Of a stretch of DNA of 64,000 nt, positions 13,428 through 25,560 are shown in pieces; position 1 is the first letter of the stretch, and every line of letters starts with the position of its first letter. The position numbers were made by a program, and so were the translations under genes. The notes beneath the pieces are model-generated. The model had not been told where the DNA came from, searched no databases, and saw only the letters and a program-made list of their open reading frames with translations. The stretch spans positions 663,972,938 to 664,036,937 of the forward strand of contig NC_081414.1 in assembly GCF_030272615.1 (NCBI RefSeq). Direction: 5' to 3'. This DNA is from Cryptomeria japonica (Eukaryota; Streptophyta; Pinopsida; Cupressales; Cupressaceae).

Positions 13428-13459
<32 letters not shown>

Positions 13460-13524
13460 CATATATATATATGTATATATATATATATGTGTATATGTAT
13501 ATATATATATATACATATGTATAT

Positions 13525-13556
<32 letters not shown>

Positions 13557-13777
13557 GTCTAAGATCTTTGTCCATCTTCTTGACACCAGGGTGTGCCGAA
13601 TATAGGTAAATAGATCCATCCAAGATGTCGAAGAAGACCATCTACCTCAAGATTATATCCATAATATCTACCCTCTAATGGTCTTTCGAACTTCGTCATG
13701 GCTTTAACATCCTGATACCAGGTGTCCTGAGGAAGAATCCTAAGAATTCTCTCTCTCAAGTCCACTCCAAGGGACAA
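12252..13777 (-). pseudogene. Chromovirus integrase and C-terminal chromodomain (broken)
   Basis: On the minus strand from 13777, the zinc-binding region includes GLLRHLG and SAHPGVKKM, then CLECQQVK near 13375. The core follows with [38 protein letters not shown] (13037-12813) and SYNNQYHISIGMSPFQALYG. The C-terminal part (12731-12474) has KLAPHFVGPFEILKRIG. The tail at 12458-12252 ends VSVLWDPNDETLATWED, the pattern of a plant chromovirus chromodomain. A (TA)n microsatellite of about 133 bp is embedded after KKM.KDLRH, where family members have Tyr codons before NW.GM. Several stops and frame shifts break the chain. It would insert element DNA into chromatin; it is certainly inactive here. 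Confidence 0.88.
13425..13557. repeat. (TA)n-type microsatellite inside integrase
   Basis: An almost pure TA run with occasional CA/GT steps. It is read as alternating Ile-Tyr and stays open in the integrase frame down to [12 protein letters not shown]. Confidence 0.95.
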
Positions 13778-13879
13778 TGCTGCAACCTCATGTCACCTAC
13801 GACTCAAAGCATCTACCACTACATTCTCTTTCCCCTGAATATATCGAACCTCAAAATCATACTCACAAAGGAATTTCAT

Positions 13880-14990
13880 CCTTCGCTATCGAGCATTCAA
13901 GTTCGGCTACGTGAAAATATACTGCAAACTATGGTGATCACTATGCAGCTCAAATCGATGCCCCAACACAAAATGTCGCCATCTAACCAACACATGCACA
14001 ATAGCTGCTAGCTCCAATTCATGAACTGGATAGTTCAACTCGTGGTCCTTGAGTTTGCGAGACTCATAGGCAACCACATGACCATCTTGCATGAGCACTG
14101 CTCCTATAACTTCTAAAGAGGAATTTGTGCATACCATAAAATCTCTGGATGGATCAAGAACTGCCAGAATCGAAGCACTAAAAAAGGAGTTCCTTCAAGG
14201 TATTAAAAGATGACTCATACTACTCTAACCAAACAAACTTCTTCCCTTTCCTCTAAAGAGAAGTGATCAAGTAACCTATCCGAGAAAAACTCTGAACAAA
14301 GCGACGGTAATATCTGACCAAACCTATAAAACTTTGAACCTCAGAAACATTGGTCGGTGCTAGCCAATCTACAATGGCTTGGATCTTAGAAGGATCCATG
14401 GATACACCTTCTCCCAAAACTATATGACCAAGATAGTTCACCTTTGACTGGAAGAAATCACACTTTGCCAAGTTGGCATAAAGTTGATTCTCCCTCAAGC
14501 ACTGCAATACCTGTCACAAGTGGCCCTTATGCTTTTCCATAGATCTAGAATAAATCAATATGTCATCCAAGAATAGAAGGACAAAGTGATCAAGGTAGGT
14601 GCGGAAAACCCCATTCATGAGGCTCATGAAAAATAGAAGGCGCATTCGTCAACCCAATTGGCACCACTATGAACTCATAGTGACCATAAAGAGTACGAAA
14701 CGTCATTCTATGAATGTCTGCATCATGAATGTGCAAGTGATGATACCTAGATTTTAGATCAATCTTAGAGAACACCTTGCCTCCCTTTACCTAATCAAAA
14801 AGATCATCTATACAAGGCAATGGATATCGACTTCTGATGCTTACCTTATTCAGCTGTCGGTAATCAATGCATAGCCGAAGAGTACCATCCTTCTTCTTAA
14901 CAAAGATAATAGGCACACCCCAAGGAGAAACACTAGGACGAATGAACCCCTTGGCCAACAATTCCTCCATCTACAACTTCAACTCACCCA
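13880..14990 (-). pseudogene. Chromovirus reverse transcriptase and RNase H (broken)
   Basis: In minus-strand order this reads [16 protein letters not shown] (14775), [21 protein letters not shown], then the catalytic [11 protein letters not shown] (about 14570-14538, in place of the usual YLDDI with upstream VFVD/LF). Next is LGHIVLGEGVSMDPSKI with IGLVRYYRRFV (14507-14253). RNase H is at 14137-13907, with SLEVIGAVLMQDGHVVAYES, HELELAAIVHVLVRWRH and SDHHSLQYI. Stops and shifts lie between these blocks. The order RT-RNase H-integrase places the element in Ty3/gypsy. Confidence 0.9.
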
Positions 14991-14994
14991 ACTA

Positions 14995-15744
14995 CTAAGT
15001 AGTCATCTGATATGGAGCTCTCGAAATAGGTTCCGTGCCAGGAACCAAGTCAATGCAAAAGTCTATGTCCTGCTTTGGAGGCATACCAAGAATATCCAAA
15101 GGAAACACATCAATGTACTCTCGAAGAATAGGGTGACCATCAAGAGTGATTTCTTGACTCTCTTCCTCATCCACATCCTCAAGAAAAACTGCAAAAAGCT
15201 GACACCCTCGATGCATACACTGCTTAAGTTGCATAGCAGAAATCATACGTAAGGATATCGATCTCTGAACTCTGATGATCCCCACTTTCCTGCCATGATC
15301 ATCTAAACACTCCACTATCTTCTGATGATAGTCTACATGAGCATTGTGAGATGATACCCAATCCATCCCTAACACAACTCTATAAGACCCCCAAGGAGTG
15401 ACTCGAAGGTCAACTGAAGTAACAAAGGGTCCTAGGTCCAACTCAAAATTAGGAATGAAGGAATCTACAGACACACGCACACCACTAGCCATCTCTACTT
15501 GCCACCTATCTACTTGCTTAGCAGACATGAGCCTGCACTGCTCCATAATGGATGAAGAAATGAAAGAATCAGAAGCACCAGAGTCAAAAAGTACAGAGAT
15601 AAGAATACCACCCAACATACCTGTAGTCTTGATCACTGTACCCTGGTGCTCGGCCTGCCTGTCATCAACAACTGTAAATACTCTATGGGACCTACCTACA
15701 TCCCCCACTGTCGGCTGTGATCCTACTGGCCTTTGACTACCCAT
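14995..15744 (-). pseudogene. Chromovirus aspartic protease region
   Basis: An open segment of 249 codons with the retropepsin signature VLFDSGASDSFIS, followed by the ELDLGPF and VLGMDWVSSHNAHVDY blocks typical of plant gypsy proteases, and by an RT-linker near 15040 (DIDFCIDLVPGTEPISRAPY). It follows gag and precedes RT. It would cleave the polyprotein. This is the best-preserved part of the element. Confidence 0.88.
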
Positions 15745-16697
15745 CTGGCAAGAGCGCTGAGGGCACTGAGCAGCTATGTGGCCAAACTGACTAGAGGAGA
15801 AGCAATCTCCCCTACCAGGTCCTCTACCTCCAGACGATCCACTAAACTGCTGGAAGCTTCCCCTACTAGGGGCCTCAGATGCACTCTGAGAGGACTGCCC
15901 TAGGAAACTCTGCCTACTCCTCTACCAGTTCCTATTCTTCTTATACTGAGAGTTGCCACCCTACTGACCCTGAAACTATTTCAGGCTCGGCTAAAAACTT
16001 TGTTGCTTCCCACCCTTAGCAAGTGCCTGAGAACCCCTAAAAGGTGCAGCAGCCTGGGACTGATTCCCTCTAACTCTGGACCCACTGAAAGGCACAATCC
16101 CGATCTGCACTCCAGACTGACAGCCATGAGCATGGCTAAAATTCTGCTCCACCAACCTGGCTTTCGCCATGGCTACCTCTACTGAAGCAAGCTCAAACAC
16201 TCTCACTCCTCCATTGATGCGGTTGTTTAGACCCCTCAAGAAGTGTTGAACTAGCATCGCCTCATCATTGCCAATACCGACATACTGTTTGAGCTCATAA
16301 AACTTGTGCTCAAACTAATATACAGACATACCAAATTGGCACAAAGCATAGAACTCATCTACTTGTGACTGTCTCCACTAAGGTGAGAGAAATCATTCCC
16401 TGAATCTCTCCAAAAAAATCTCCCATGACACGGTGCTAATTCTCACACCAATCCTCTCCTCCTCTAATCACCACCAGATAGATGCAAAACTCTTGAGATG
16501 CATGATGGTGCATCTCACCTTAGTGTTGCTACCATATGGATGCATGGTAAAATACTGATCTAGACTAATCAACCAGGTCTCTACCTCAAGACCAATACCC
16601 TTACCATCAAAGTAAGGAGGATGGGACCTCATCAAGTCCCTCGTGTGCCCCATGGTAGTTGAGTCCTGGTCTATTGGGACCTCTCTCCTTCTGGGAG

Positions 16698-16773
<76 letters not shown>

Positions 16774-16776
16774 CAA
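15745..16776 (-). pseudogene. Chromovirus Gag (broken)
   Basis: The minus-strand start near 16776 opens with a run of Glu-Arg repeats encoded by a (CT)n microsatellite. Capsid-type sequence follows (HPPYFDGKG, VETWLISLDQYFTMH near 16600; AMLVQHFLRGLNNRINGGV near 16250). A Gln/Ser-rich linker and a single zinc knuckle near 15800 end it. The knuckle reads CFSSSQFGHIAAQC, so the second cysteine is a serine. There are several in-frame TAG stops in place of Gln (for example in the QGQ*GG stretch near 15960). It would form the capsid and bind RNA. Confidence 0.82.
16700..16772. repeat. (TC)n microsatellite in gag
   Basis: About 36 TC repeats. On the element strand they encode (Glu-Arg)n at the gag N-terminus. 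Confidence 0.97.
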
Positions 16777-17200
16777 AATCTGCTAATGTGACTCTCCTAC
16801 CTGAGCATGGATGGGCTAATCAGCCTCAGGTCTGGGACCTAGTCTGGCTAGCACGTCCTGAAACATCTACCTCAACTCTTCCCTTTCGGGAACCTTCTCT
16901 CTTGCATGTTGCTCATCCTGATGAACAGACTAGTCCTAATCCATACTCACATGAGTGGGTGGTGATGAAGGACTATGGCGGTTAGAACCTTGACCACATC
17001 CCCCAACTCTGCCTTTATTGCGGCCACCAACATGGCCACTACCCTTGGCTCTCCTAGCCATGACCTAACACTGCACAAGAGAAAAAGGTTTAGATCTATG
17101 ACAAGGATACTAACAAGGGAAACACAAACACTAAGACCTAATCAAAAGGTCAAGCTGAATGGGCTCACTACAAAACCAAAATACCTAGTGTTGAAACATG

Positions 17201-17214
17201 GGCTTTGATAGCAA
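17201..17214 (-). promoter_or_regulatory. Primer binding site of the chromovirus, degenerate
   Basis: The element strand reads TTGCTATCAAAGCC next to the 5' LTR end. This resembles the initiator tRNA-Met site TGGTATCAGAGCC with three changes. Confidence 0.65.
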
Positions 17215-17215
17215 A

Positions 17216-20200
17216 TTTAATGTCCCACCAGGAACCCCAAAGGAAAACCATACAACTAAGCAACTAAGGGTGAAATAATTTTTTTTTTTAAGTATAAATC
17301 ACATTAAGTGCATTAATTACTACATTGCACAATAATGACACAAGCGGAAGAGTAACACAAGAATTCCTAAAGGGTTACCAATGAAGAATAAAACAAAAGG
17401 TTAAATTCCATAATTAAGATTAATCCAATTATCCATCAATTACTCATTAAGATTAATAAACCATAAATATATAACAGATAACATCATTTAGAGATTTCAA
17501 GTATTACAATATGATTTTCTCTTCAATAAAGCATTCGCACAAAGCATAAAGATAACTGATAAATAACATCCAAAACTTAAGATTACATTGTTCATAAAAT
17601 ACATGGCTCCCACTAATACATATAAATTTTAAATCTTTACCAAAAACAAGGTTACATAATTCCATTAATACAAATTACCACATAGGTCTCCAAAAGAACA
17701 ACAATCTCCAACATGAGATGATGCACGAATCACGAACCATAGGAACACTTGTGAAGCCAATCCTCACATGAAGGCATGAACAAGAATATCCGATGGGAAG
17801 TTGCACTACCACTCGACCATGTGATCCCAAAACGGAATCACACCACCATGCTAGGAGATAGCAGAAGACCCTCAAGCAAGCATAAGCAAGACATGGACAA
17901 TAGTACAATATGACTCCACAATACTTCAAGTGGACTCGACATGACAATACACTAGTGACCCTAAAGAGAGAGTGTCATCGCATAGCTTATGATGGTTACC
18001 CTATGTACGTCTCCATAGGTCATGGCCCCCATCTTGGGTTATCCTAGTAACCTTTTCTGAACCCCCGGTTCCATCTAAGTCTCATACGGACCCTACCAAC
18101 CCTTCGTGAGGACAAGGTGGTCGGTTTGCCATTCCAAGCCTTACCACAACATCTTGAGCCTATACGAGCACTCAACCATGCACAGGGTACAATATCTTAA
18201 TTAATGTTATAAACTACCCACCCCCTCATCAATTATTAGGTTATCACTTATTATCTTACTTTCGAGGGGTTATCCTGCCATCAACTTCAGGCGCGGCCCC
18301 CACTCGAAATACACTCTCTCATAGGACACTAAACAAACATGGTCACTCTATGAGGCACCTATGGCGAAACAAACAACCATAACACCACTACAACCATATA
18401 GGTGATGAAAACAAAGACTTACTAACCCTTGTTTAACCATAAGGAATAAGCACAATATGGTTGAAACAATGAGGTCATAAATACATCACCTAATCAAGAG
18501 GTATGGAATACACCACAATAGGGCAACTGAACTTAGACAAAAAATTGCAACAAAATAAGCCCCTTGCAAGAAATGCTAAATTCACTAACACCCAACTCAG
18601 ACAATCTTTGAGAATAACAACATCATATACACTTGCAAATTCATCAATTTAAAATTTAATAAAACACCTCACATTTATAATACATCATCCTAAGACGTCA
18701 TTAAATTGTATTTCCAATACACTAATCCAAATAATAAAAATCCATATCAAAGATATAACATATGAGTTATATTAAAATATTTAATTCTACTTCCAAAATA
18801 AATCTAATTTACCAATTAGATCTCATAGAACTAATGCCTTGATTAAAACAAAAATAAATATAAGCATATATATATAAATATATAAACATTAAAAAAGAAA
18901 TTATAGAAAACAAAAACATCAATAATCACATGTTGTTATTAAACAGCAAACACTTTCACTATAAAACTGCGATGAGGGAGAAATTAATAAAAGCGGTGGC
19001 ATTAGCCTACCTATCGGTAGTGCTGCTACCATACGACAGCAAACACTACCAACCGATAGTGTTGCTACCAACCGGTAGTAGTCACTACAGTCGGTAGTGC
19101 TGCTACCTCACGGTAGCAGTCACTATCGTCGGTAGTGCTGCTACCTTACGGTAGCAATAGCTACCATCCCACATGGTGGGATTACCCTACCACGTGGGGA
19201 TCAATATATATATATATATATATATTTTTAATTTAATTAAAAATTAAACCATTCCTACACTGCACAAAATCACTGTTAATGAACAGAATTTTAAACTTGC
19301 AATGATATTTTTCAATAAGGGATTTTGGTAAACCACTAAAGCATAAAAGACCCAAATATAAAGATCTTGGGCAAATTCAAAAGAATTTAAAGAAATAATA
19401 GGGGATTTGATTCATTTTTTTTAATTTCTTCGCACACAGGAAGAATCCTTGCATCATGCAAAGAGGCAAATTAACAAAAATTTGCCAGCATAACCACCAG
19501 ATTTTGGACACATGAAAACATGTAAATAAATAGAAAACTAAATCTATTTCTTACTACTCAATAGAGGAAATAATCAAAAACTATTTTTTTGCAAAAGCTT
19601 AGATCACACAGCCAACAAGATATTGGAAAATCTCTTCAACTAAAAAACATTGATTTGGGATTTAATCAAATTCAATAGCAACTACTCTATTTCCAAATCA
19701 AACTTTCAATGAGAATCACCAATAAGATTTAACAAAATTTAATCACACAAATAGGGAAGAAAGCTCAAAACATTCAATTTTATTGCAACAAAGAGGGAAA
19801 TCTATCCAACCTAGCAAGCAATCCAGGAAGAAAATTGTAGAAGAGTTCAATCCTGCATACCAATTCCAAAATCCAGATTCCTCCTTCCAAATGGTTTCCA
19901 AGTTTTTGTTTTAAAAAATGCCTCCTTCTCTTCCCATGAACTCATGGGTAATATAGCCAAAAATATTTTCAACCTAAACTTTTAGGTTAAAAATTTCCTC
20001 AACCAATAGGAATAAGATATTTTAAAAGTAATAAAATCTAATTTTCCTTTTTCATGACACAATTCTTTTTAAACCAAAAATAAAATCTAAAAGCTAACAA
20101 AAAAGGTAAATGGAAATGCTTTTTATTTATTTATCTTTTTTCCATAAGAATTTAACTCAACATTTGCACTAAAATTCAAATGGCATAGTATTTAACTAAA

Positions 20201-21012
20201 AAAAAATCAAATAATTTAATACTACTATTTTCACAATATAACATGCAATTTAACCATTTAATTTAACAACTCCATTTATTTAAATGAGATCAATAAATTC
20301 AAGGCATATAACTAAATTAAATACACCAACACAAAATAACACAATTTACTCATTTTAAACTATTTAAATAACTGGAAGCATGCAAAACAAGAAAAGACCA
20401 TACGATGACTCACAAAATGAAAATACCAAAGCACTATGACTCGCATACCAATCAAACGGGAAAAGAAGACGGACTAACAACACTCACATGAGTGTAACTG
20501 TGGTTGAAATTAGGGTCTAACAACTATCTCCTCCACTCCCATCGAACAAATAAGGCACGCTCAAACCTATGAAACCAGGACGAGTCGATACCCCGTACCT
20601 ACTGGGTACTTGTACTTGCAATGCCCTGTATCAAAGAACCACATGCATATATAGACAAATATATAAATAGACACAACATGCACATCGATGAAGGAGAATC
20701 ATAAAATTCCCTGTCTCACTGGAGCGAGTGAAGGAAAATCATCCCCTTGCATCCCATACACTTGCAAACATGAAACATGTAAATAATACATTGCACATAT
20801 AAAGTAAATGTGTCAGTCCATGTCAGTAATCCATAAAAATCTCATTTAACATAAGTAATGAAATACTGCATGAAAGCATACAGTACACATCAAGTTAAAG
20901 CATGTAATAACATTGCATGAAGTCTGAATAAAGTATAACAATAATGTATCCACTGAACAGTCAACTGAAGTTAAACATGCATCTAAAAAGTCTAATCGAG
21001 AAGGATACTACA
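17216..21012 (-). repeat. 5' LTR of the chromovirus (right)
   Basis: This runs from TTTAATGTCCCACC (17216; the expected TG is TT here) to ATACTACA (21012), 3,797 bp, and is homologous to the left LTR. It carries a four-copy 38-bp tandem array (19013-19165) where the left LTR has one copy. The LTR promoter should lie here, but no TATA box can be singled out among the many TA runs. Confidence 0.9.
19013..19165. repeat. 38-bp tandem array built on GGTAGTGCTGCTACC
   Basis: Near-copies start at 19015, 19054, 19092 and 19130. Each contains the near-palindromic word ggtagtgctgctacc and an inverted partner ggtagca, so a transcript could form a series of hairpins. The left LTR has a single unit at about 10333. 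Confidence 0.85.
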
Positions 21013-21240
21013 CCCTCCCCCCCCTAACATCACTCTAAATTCCCTGTTAACATCTAACATTCATTCATTGTTTCATCCATTAATAAAATATAACTTTCAT
21101 TCATTATCACATAACATTCATTAACACTCATTAACATGCAACATTCATCAATATTAATTAACACATATCATTCATGAACATTCATTAGCACATAATTACA
21201 TTCATTAACACATAAAAATCAATCATTATCAAATAATGTA
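21013..21240. repeat. CATTCATTAACA-type short repeats, possible CACTA subterminal region
   Basis: Imperfect direct repeats of cattcattaacac and variants fill 21055-21235. They lie downstream of the last TNPA-like exon, where CACTA elements often carry subterminal transposase-binding repeats. That role is inferred only. Confidence 0.45.
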
Positions 21241-22402
21241 GATTACAATCATTTCTTTTTCTTTTTTTTTGAAGCTATGAAAAGCCTAAGTGGAGCATCA
21301 TTTTCTTCATCATTTCCCCCCTCTTCAGTTTTTCTGCCCTCTGCTCATGATCTTGATGTATACCTAGTCCTCTTCTAAGGACGAGGATACAGATGCATAG
21401 GGGGGTCATCTACAATAACAAAGAAATGGGTTAAATTCAAATCATTTTTTTATTTTGTTACAAGTATTTCATTAATTTAAAGAATATAACTATGGCGCTC
21501 TTTACCTGATGGGGCCACATCATCTTCGAAATCATTTTGTCTAGCCTCAACCTCAACATGTTGAACACCCTCTAGATCCTCTAGAGTTGAAATACGAAAG
21601 GTTAAATTAATCAATACACCAATTGTAATTAAATATGTTTAAAGGAATAACAGTGGTCCTCTTTACCTGACTAGGGAACATCACGTTCCTGATGTTGTCT
21701 ACCTGGATCATGCTCCACTTGGTCACCACCAACTACATGCTCTAAAATATTAACAAACAAGGTTACATTAATTTCTACACCAATTACAATTTAAGATGTT
21801 GATTTATATTAATAATTACATAAAAAAATTGAATAGCAAATTAATACCTCCACTACTGGGATGCACATCTAGACCTTCATGTGGAGGTTGTGTTCCATGA
21901 TTATCAGGCTGCATTCCAATGTCATGCACATTGTTATAATTGCTTGCTTGATTAAAACAAATAAATTCACTTTATGTTGGAACTTAACATCAAATAGATT
22001 ATTAGTAAGGTATTCAATTTGAAATTATTTTCATATAGCTTATTTACCTATGTGACGGATGCACCAAAATCTCGTCTTTTCCCACTCAATTCTCATAGTC
22101 GTTCAGCCACAACTATATAGCCTTGCTAGTAGGCAATTCTCTTGTCATCTTTTGTGGGCACTCTATTGAATTCAGAGCCCTGCATTTTTGCTTAGTATCG
22201 TGAATTTTGCTTGTATTGTTTAATAAATAAAAAATGGTTTGCAATTTATAAATATTTTGATGTGATATTTCATTTACTAATTCTTACAATTCATGCGGCA
22301 AGTTTCATATAACCACCAGAGCCGATTTTGTGTTGTCCCTCAATCTATGAAAAGTTTGAAATATGTTAGATTATATAAATATAAAGAGTAATTAGTACAT
22401 AA

Positions 22403-22737
22403 TTATATTCTTAATAGTATCACATACCTTCTTCTAGCGTCTAGTGGTGTATTTCCTTTTTTCCTTTCAACTCTCTCCTTTGCATCTAAAATCAAGTCCT
22501 TCCACTCTCTCTCTGGAATCATGGGGGGACGCTCGTACTTTACATTCTTCTCTAAATGTGTCTTATATTGGTCCCTCACATACTTTAGATATGTACCAGC
22601 TTTTTCGAGGAGCTTGGTTTTGTCAAATGTGTCATTTCCAAACAACTCAACCATACGGTTTGTGAGTTCATCTTTTAACCTTTTTTCTTGGTCATTCCAC
22701 CTTTTAAGCAAAAACAAACCTATTAGATTCAGAAATA
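22403..22737 (-). pseudogene. Transposase_24-type helical exon
   Basis: This is the most recognisable piece of the TNPA-like gene: about 100 charged residues starting near KRWNDQEKRLKDEL and ending TPLDARRRYVILL at a putative splice border. The motif EREW.DL and the spacing of Lys/Arg residues match C-terminal parts of plant En/Spm-family second proteins. The hydrophobic residues upstream of 22710 look like intron read-through. Confidence 0.5.
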
Positions 22738-23617
22738 AACTGAAGCTACCTTTAATATAGTTCAAAAAATGCATCAAAGGAAAACTATTCTAGAAATGAT
22801 GTGAAATAAAAATAGTGGATTAGGGTTAGTTCACATATGATGTTCCACCTTTTACATATGGTGGGCCCAAACATATGCAATGCAATGTCATTAAGATTTT
22901 TCTTTAAAATATCATTTCCTGCAAAAACATCATGGGATAATTAGTCCAAAATGAGTGATCAGTAAGTAAATTATAATTACACTATATATAATAATAATTT
23001 TAAAGTACTTGGAACCTTATGTATCTTCAAGGGAATCAATTCTTTGTGGCTCACCACCAATGTGGTCTGCAACATTCCCATACTAGCAATATGTGAAGAT
23101 ATAGGAAATGATGGTATGTTATCACTAGTATTCACCTTTGGCACATCCTCATGTGCATCTCCTGCTACAAAAAATGAATCCACTATGAAATGCCCCCAAG
23201 AAAGAATGCTTAAAGGGAAATAAACACATAACAAAAGAGAGAGAGAAAAAGAGGGATCTACCAATAGTGGGCGGATCAACATGATGAGCAGTAGAGGATG
23301 TATGCATGCTGCCTATTGCCAACATTGTAGTCGGTAATATAGATGGGGATAACCTCGAATGAGGCGGCCTTTCCACAAGAACATTGGCAGCACCTGAAGA
23401 AATAATACATCAAATATATGAAAACTACAAGAATTGTAAACAAGGATGAACCTTTATTAAGAGTTGTAAAGAAATATGAAAATTTATTAAGTGTTCGATG
23501 CTAATCTTGATGATACAACAGTATGAAGGAGAATAAGGAAGGTAGGTTTTGATGCAGGACAAAGGTATGGAAATTTGTGACAAGAGGGCAATGGAAGTGA
23601 TAAACTAGTTTAGTCCT

Positions 23618-23722
23618 TACAAAAGATAGTCCATGGAATCTATTTATTTAGATTGCTTCAATGTGCTATCTCATGTTGTCAAACTTCACATTGTCTTATT
23701 GGTCTTTGTAATGTCCCTACTT
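23618..23722 (+). repeat. Small fragment of the repeat-unit 3' region
   Basis: The words agtccatgg, atttagattgcttcaatg, tgctatctcatgttgt and cttattggtcttt match, in order, the 3' region of unit copies 1 (6925-7050) and 2 (36925-37060). A gap falls between the second and third blocks. It is a third, much truncated copy inside an intron of the TNPA-like gene. Confidence 0.6.
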
Positions 23723-24616
23723 TGAAATATAATAATTTAATAATAGTAGATTAAAATACAAGTGATCAGATCAGATCAAATGAGAAGTTCTAATTGTGCA
23801 ACTAAATACTTTATTAACAGTTTAATAAACTATTATTACAATCATATATACACACAAAACTTATTATTATTCATTCTAAAGAGAGCAATAGTATAGACAG
23901 GGAAAGGCCTGTGTAAATAACACTAGCATTAAAAAAGCAAGTTCACAAGTCCCAAGAAGGAGTAGTTTTAATGTATAGAACATGGTCATCACCTGCACTA
24001 CCTGCAATACCCTGATCATGTCCATCAGGTTGATGATGACAGATGAAATTCTGTAAAAACAACATGTACATATTTTAGTTAGTGACATAAAAGAGGATAA
24101 AATATAAACCATTATTGAAATTCTATTATAATTAAAGATTTCATTACTGCTTACTCGCATGTTTTCTTCTACTTGCATCAATTGATTCACCCTATCTTTT
24201 ATCTCATCAGTCTGAGGGGTCGTGCATACCAAAGCAACAATCTCTTTATAAATTTTGTGATAGACATTTTTACCACTTCTACAAGGTTTGTGGAAATTGT
24301 GTAGTCCTCATCGCTTAATACTATGTTGAGGTGCTTATGTAAGGGAGGTTCCTTTCCCTTTCCCCGAACATCCATCTATGACAAGAATATTATTAACACT
24401 ATCAAAACTACTCTAAAAAGCTCAAGAAAATAACATAATAATGTAACAATTTGCTTCTATCTAATTTGTACAATTACAATGAGGTTTACTTGCTCGGTAG
24501 AAGTGTCGGGATCTACATCCCTATTTGTGCTATGTGATGGATCTTGGTCACTCTATGACAAAGAAAAAATATAAACACATTAATGAAATGAAACCAATAG
24601 ACTTAGCAAAAAAAAG

Positions 24617-25560
24617 TTAATAAGAAGATGGTATATTGGAGTCATTAATTGGAGGTTGGTTTAAATGGCATATAGTATGTACCACCCCCATGTTAGTAAC
24701 TTTGTTTGTATCTATATGATTCAAATTGTAATTGATTAGCATCTCTTCCCTTGCACTTATTGATTTTATCGCACATACGAATACATGATTTCCCTCGTGC
24801 ACCTCAAATATGCAATTGGGTTTCTTATTAGTTGACCCAGGTCGCATACTATATATAAAACCTGTAATATTCCCTATTGCTTTTGGCCTTTCATCAATGT
24901 ATACAGCCACTCATTTACTTTGATCATTATCTTTATGTTGTATATAATTTGCTGACAGTGCATACCTACGCATACTTTTTTTATATCGAACAATCTGCAT
25001 CCATTTTTTGTAATTGTAAGAAGACCCAACATACTCCATCAATTCAACAACTTTTTTGTAACAGACCTTTATGTTGTCCATGGAAAATAGGCCCAAACCA
25101 TGTAACGACGAAGGTGCTATGCGATATATCCTCTCGTTAACACAAAAATCGGTGTTTATTGGAGGAAGTTCCATGGGTACCCATTGTTTCTCTAGATGTT
25201 TTTACCTCAGGGGCACCTCAATGTTTCCTTTGGTCTCATCATCATAATAACATGACCCCCCTTGAGAAAGGAAAAATTCCATACGTTTATTAAATTTTCT
25301 TCTAATCTTTTGAGCTCTAGTTGATCTCCCTATTTTAGACCTACTACATGTCTCACTTTCATCGACTATTCCTACATTTCCCTCACTCGAGGAAGACACA
25401 TCTGACAAATACCTATTTAGTGGTACCTGCACTCCATCAAATAATAGATTTAGTTGGTAATGAGAGATATATTTTGCAAATGAGGGTAATTTTGATGAGG
25501 AACTCAGCCCTGAAGTTGACGTTGAGATTAAAAACTGAATAAGTCCAATTGGGGCCTCAA
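24617..25560 (-). pseudogene. SET-domain protein encoded within the CACTA region
   Basis: Minus strand, one frame from about 25475 to 24617 with a TAA at 25202-25204 and a TGA at 24911-24913. The N-terminal part is basic (STRAQKIRRKFNKRMEFF). A SET-like order follows: YRIAPSSLHGLGLFSMDNI with the GxG turn, VELMEYVGSS, RYALSANYIQ, then after the TGA, YIDERPKAIGNITGFI, KKPNCIFEV (PNC as in the NHSCxPN motif), and ISAREEMLINYNL (as the GEELTxDY motif). Such domains methylate protein lysines. The canonical NHS residues are not obvious (IYSMRPGS instead), so activity is doubtful. It lies between the TNP2 gene and the TNPA-like gene on the same strand, which suggests it is element cargo. It could also be an older host fragment. 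Confidence 0.6.

Larger units (their letters stand above)
8543..21012 (-). mobile_element. Ty3/gypsy chromovirus, complete but decayed, 12.5 kb
   Basis: Two long LTRs (8543-12215 and 17216-21012) bracket a minus-strand gag-protease-RT-RNase H-integrase-chromodomain order. A degenerate tRNA-Met primer site sits inside the right (5') LTR and a purine tract inside the left (3') LTR. Flanks are CCTCC at 8538-8542 and CCTCC at 21014-21018. The second is one base away from the LTR end within a C tract, so the target duplication is probable but not exact. Long LTRs and the C-terminal chromodomain suggest the Tekay/Del lineage. Stops throughout gag-pol and visible LTR divergence mark an old insertion. 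It interrupts DNA associated with the CACTA element. Confidence 0.9.
21241..24390 (-). pseudogene. CACTA second gene, TNPA-like with transposase_24-type domain
   Basis: Exons are seen in pieces on the minus strand. Around 24350-24150 a stretch reads MDVRGKGKG..., KNVYHKIYKEIVALVCTTP and RVNQLMQVEENMR. Exons near 23376-23270 and 23165-23000 are Ser/Pro rich. The piece at 22715-22425 is helical and charged (RWNDQEKRLKDELTNRMVEL, YLKYVRDQYKTHLEKN, ERPPMIPEREWKDLI), like the plant Ptta/En/Spm transposase family. Three short acidic exons follow near 21950-21848, 21745-21664 and 21585-21504. The last exon, 21406-21258, ends in a lysine run (SKKKKKK). Stops interrupt several. By analogy with Spm TNPA it would bind the element ends. 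Exon borders are estimates. Confidence 0.5.

Noticed and set aside
23876-24232. A 118-codon minus-strand frame as one protein
   Set aside because: Only the first ~35 codons look like exon; the rest is hydrophobic read-through of intron-like AT-rich DNA.
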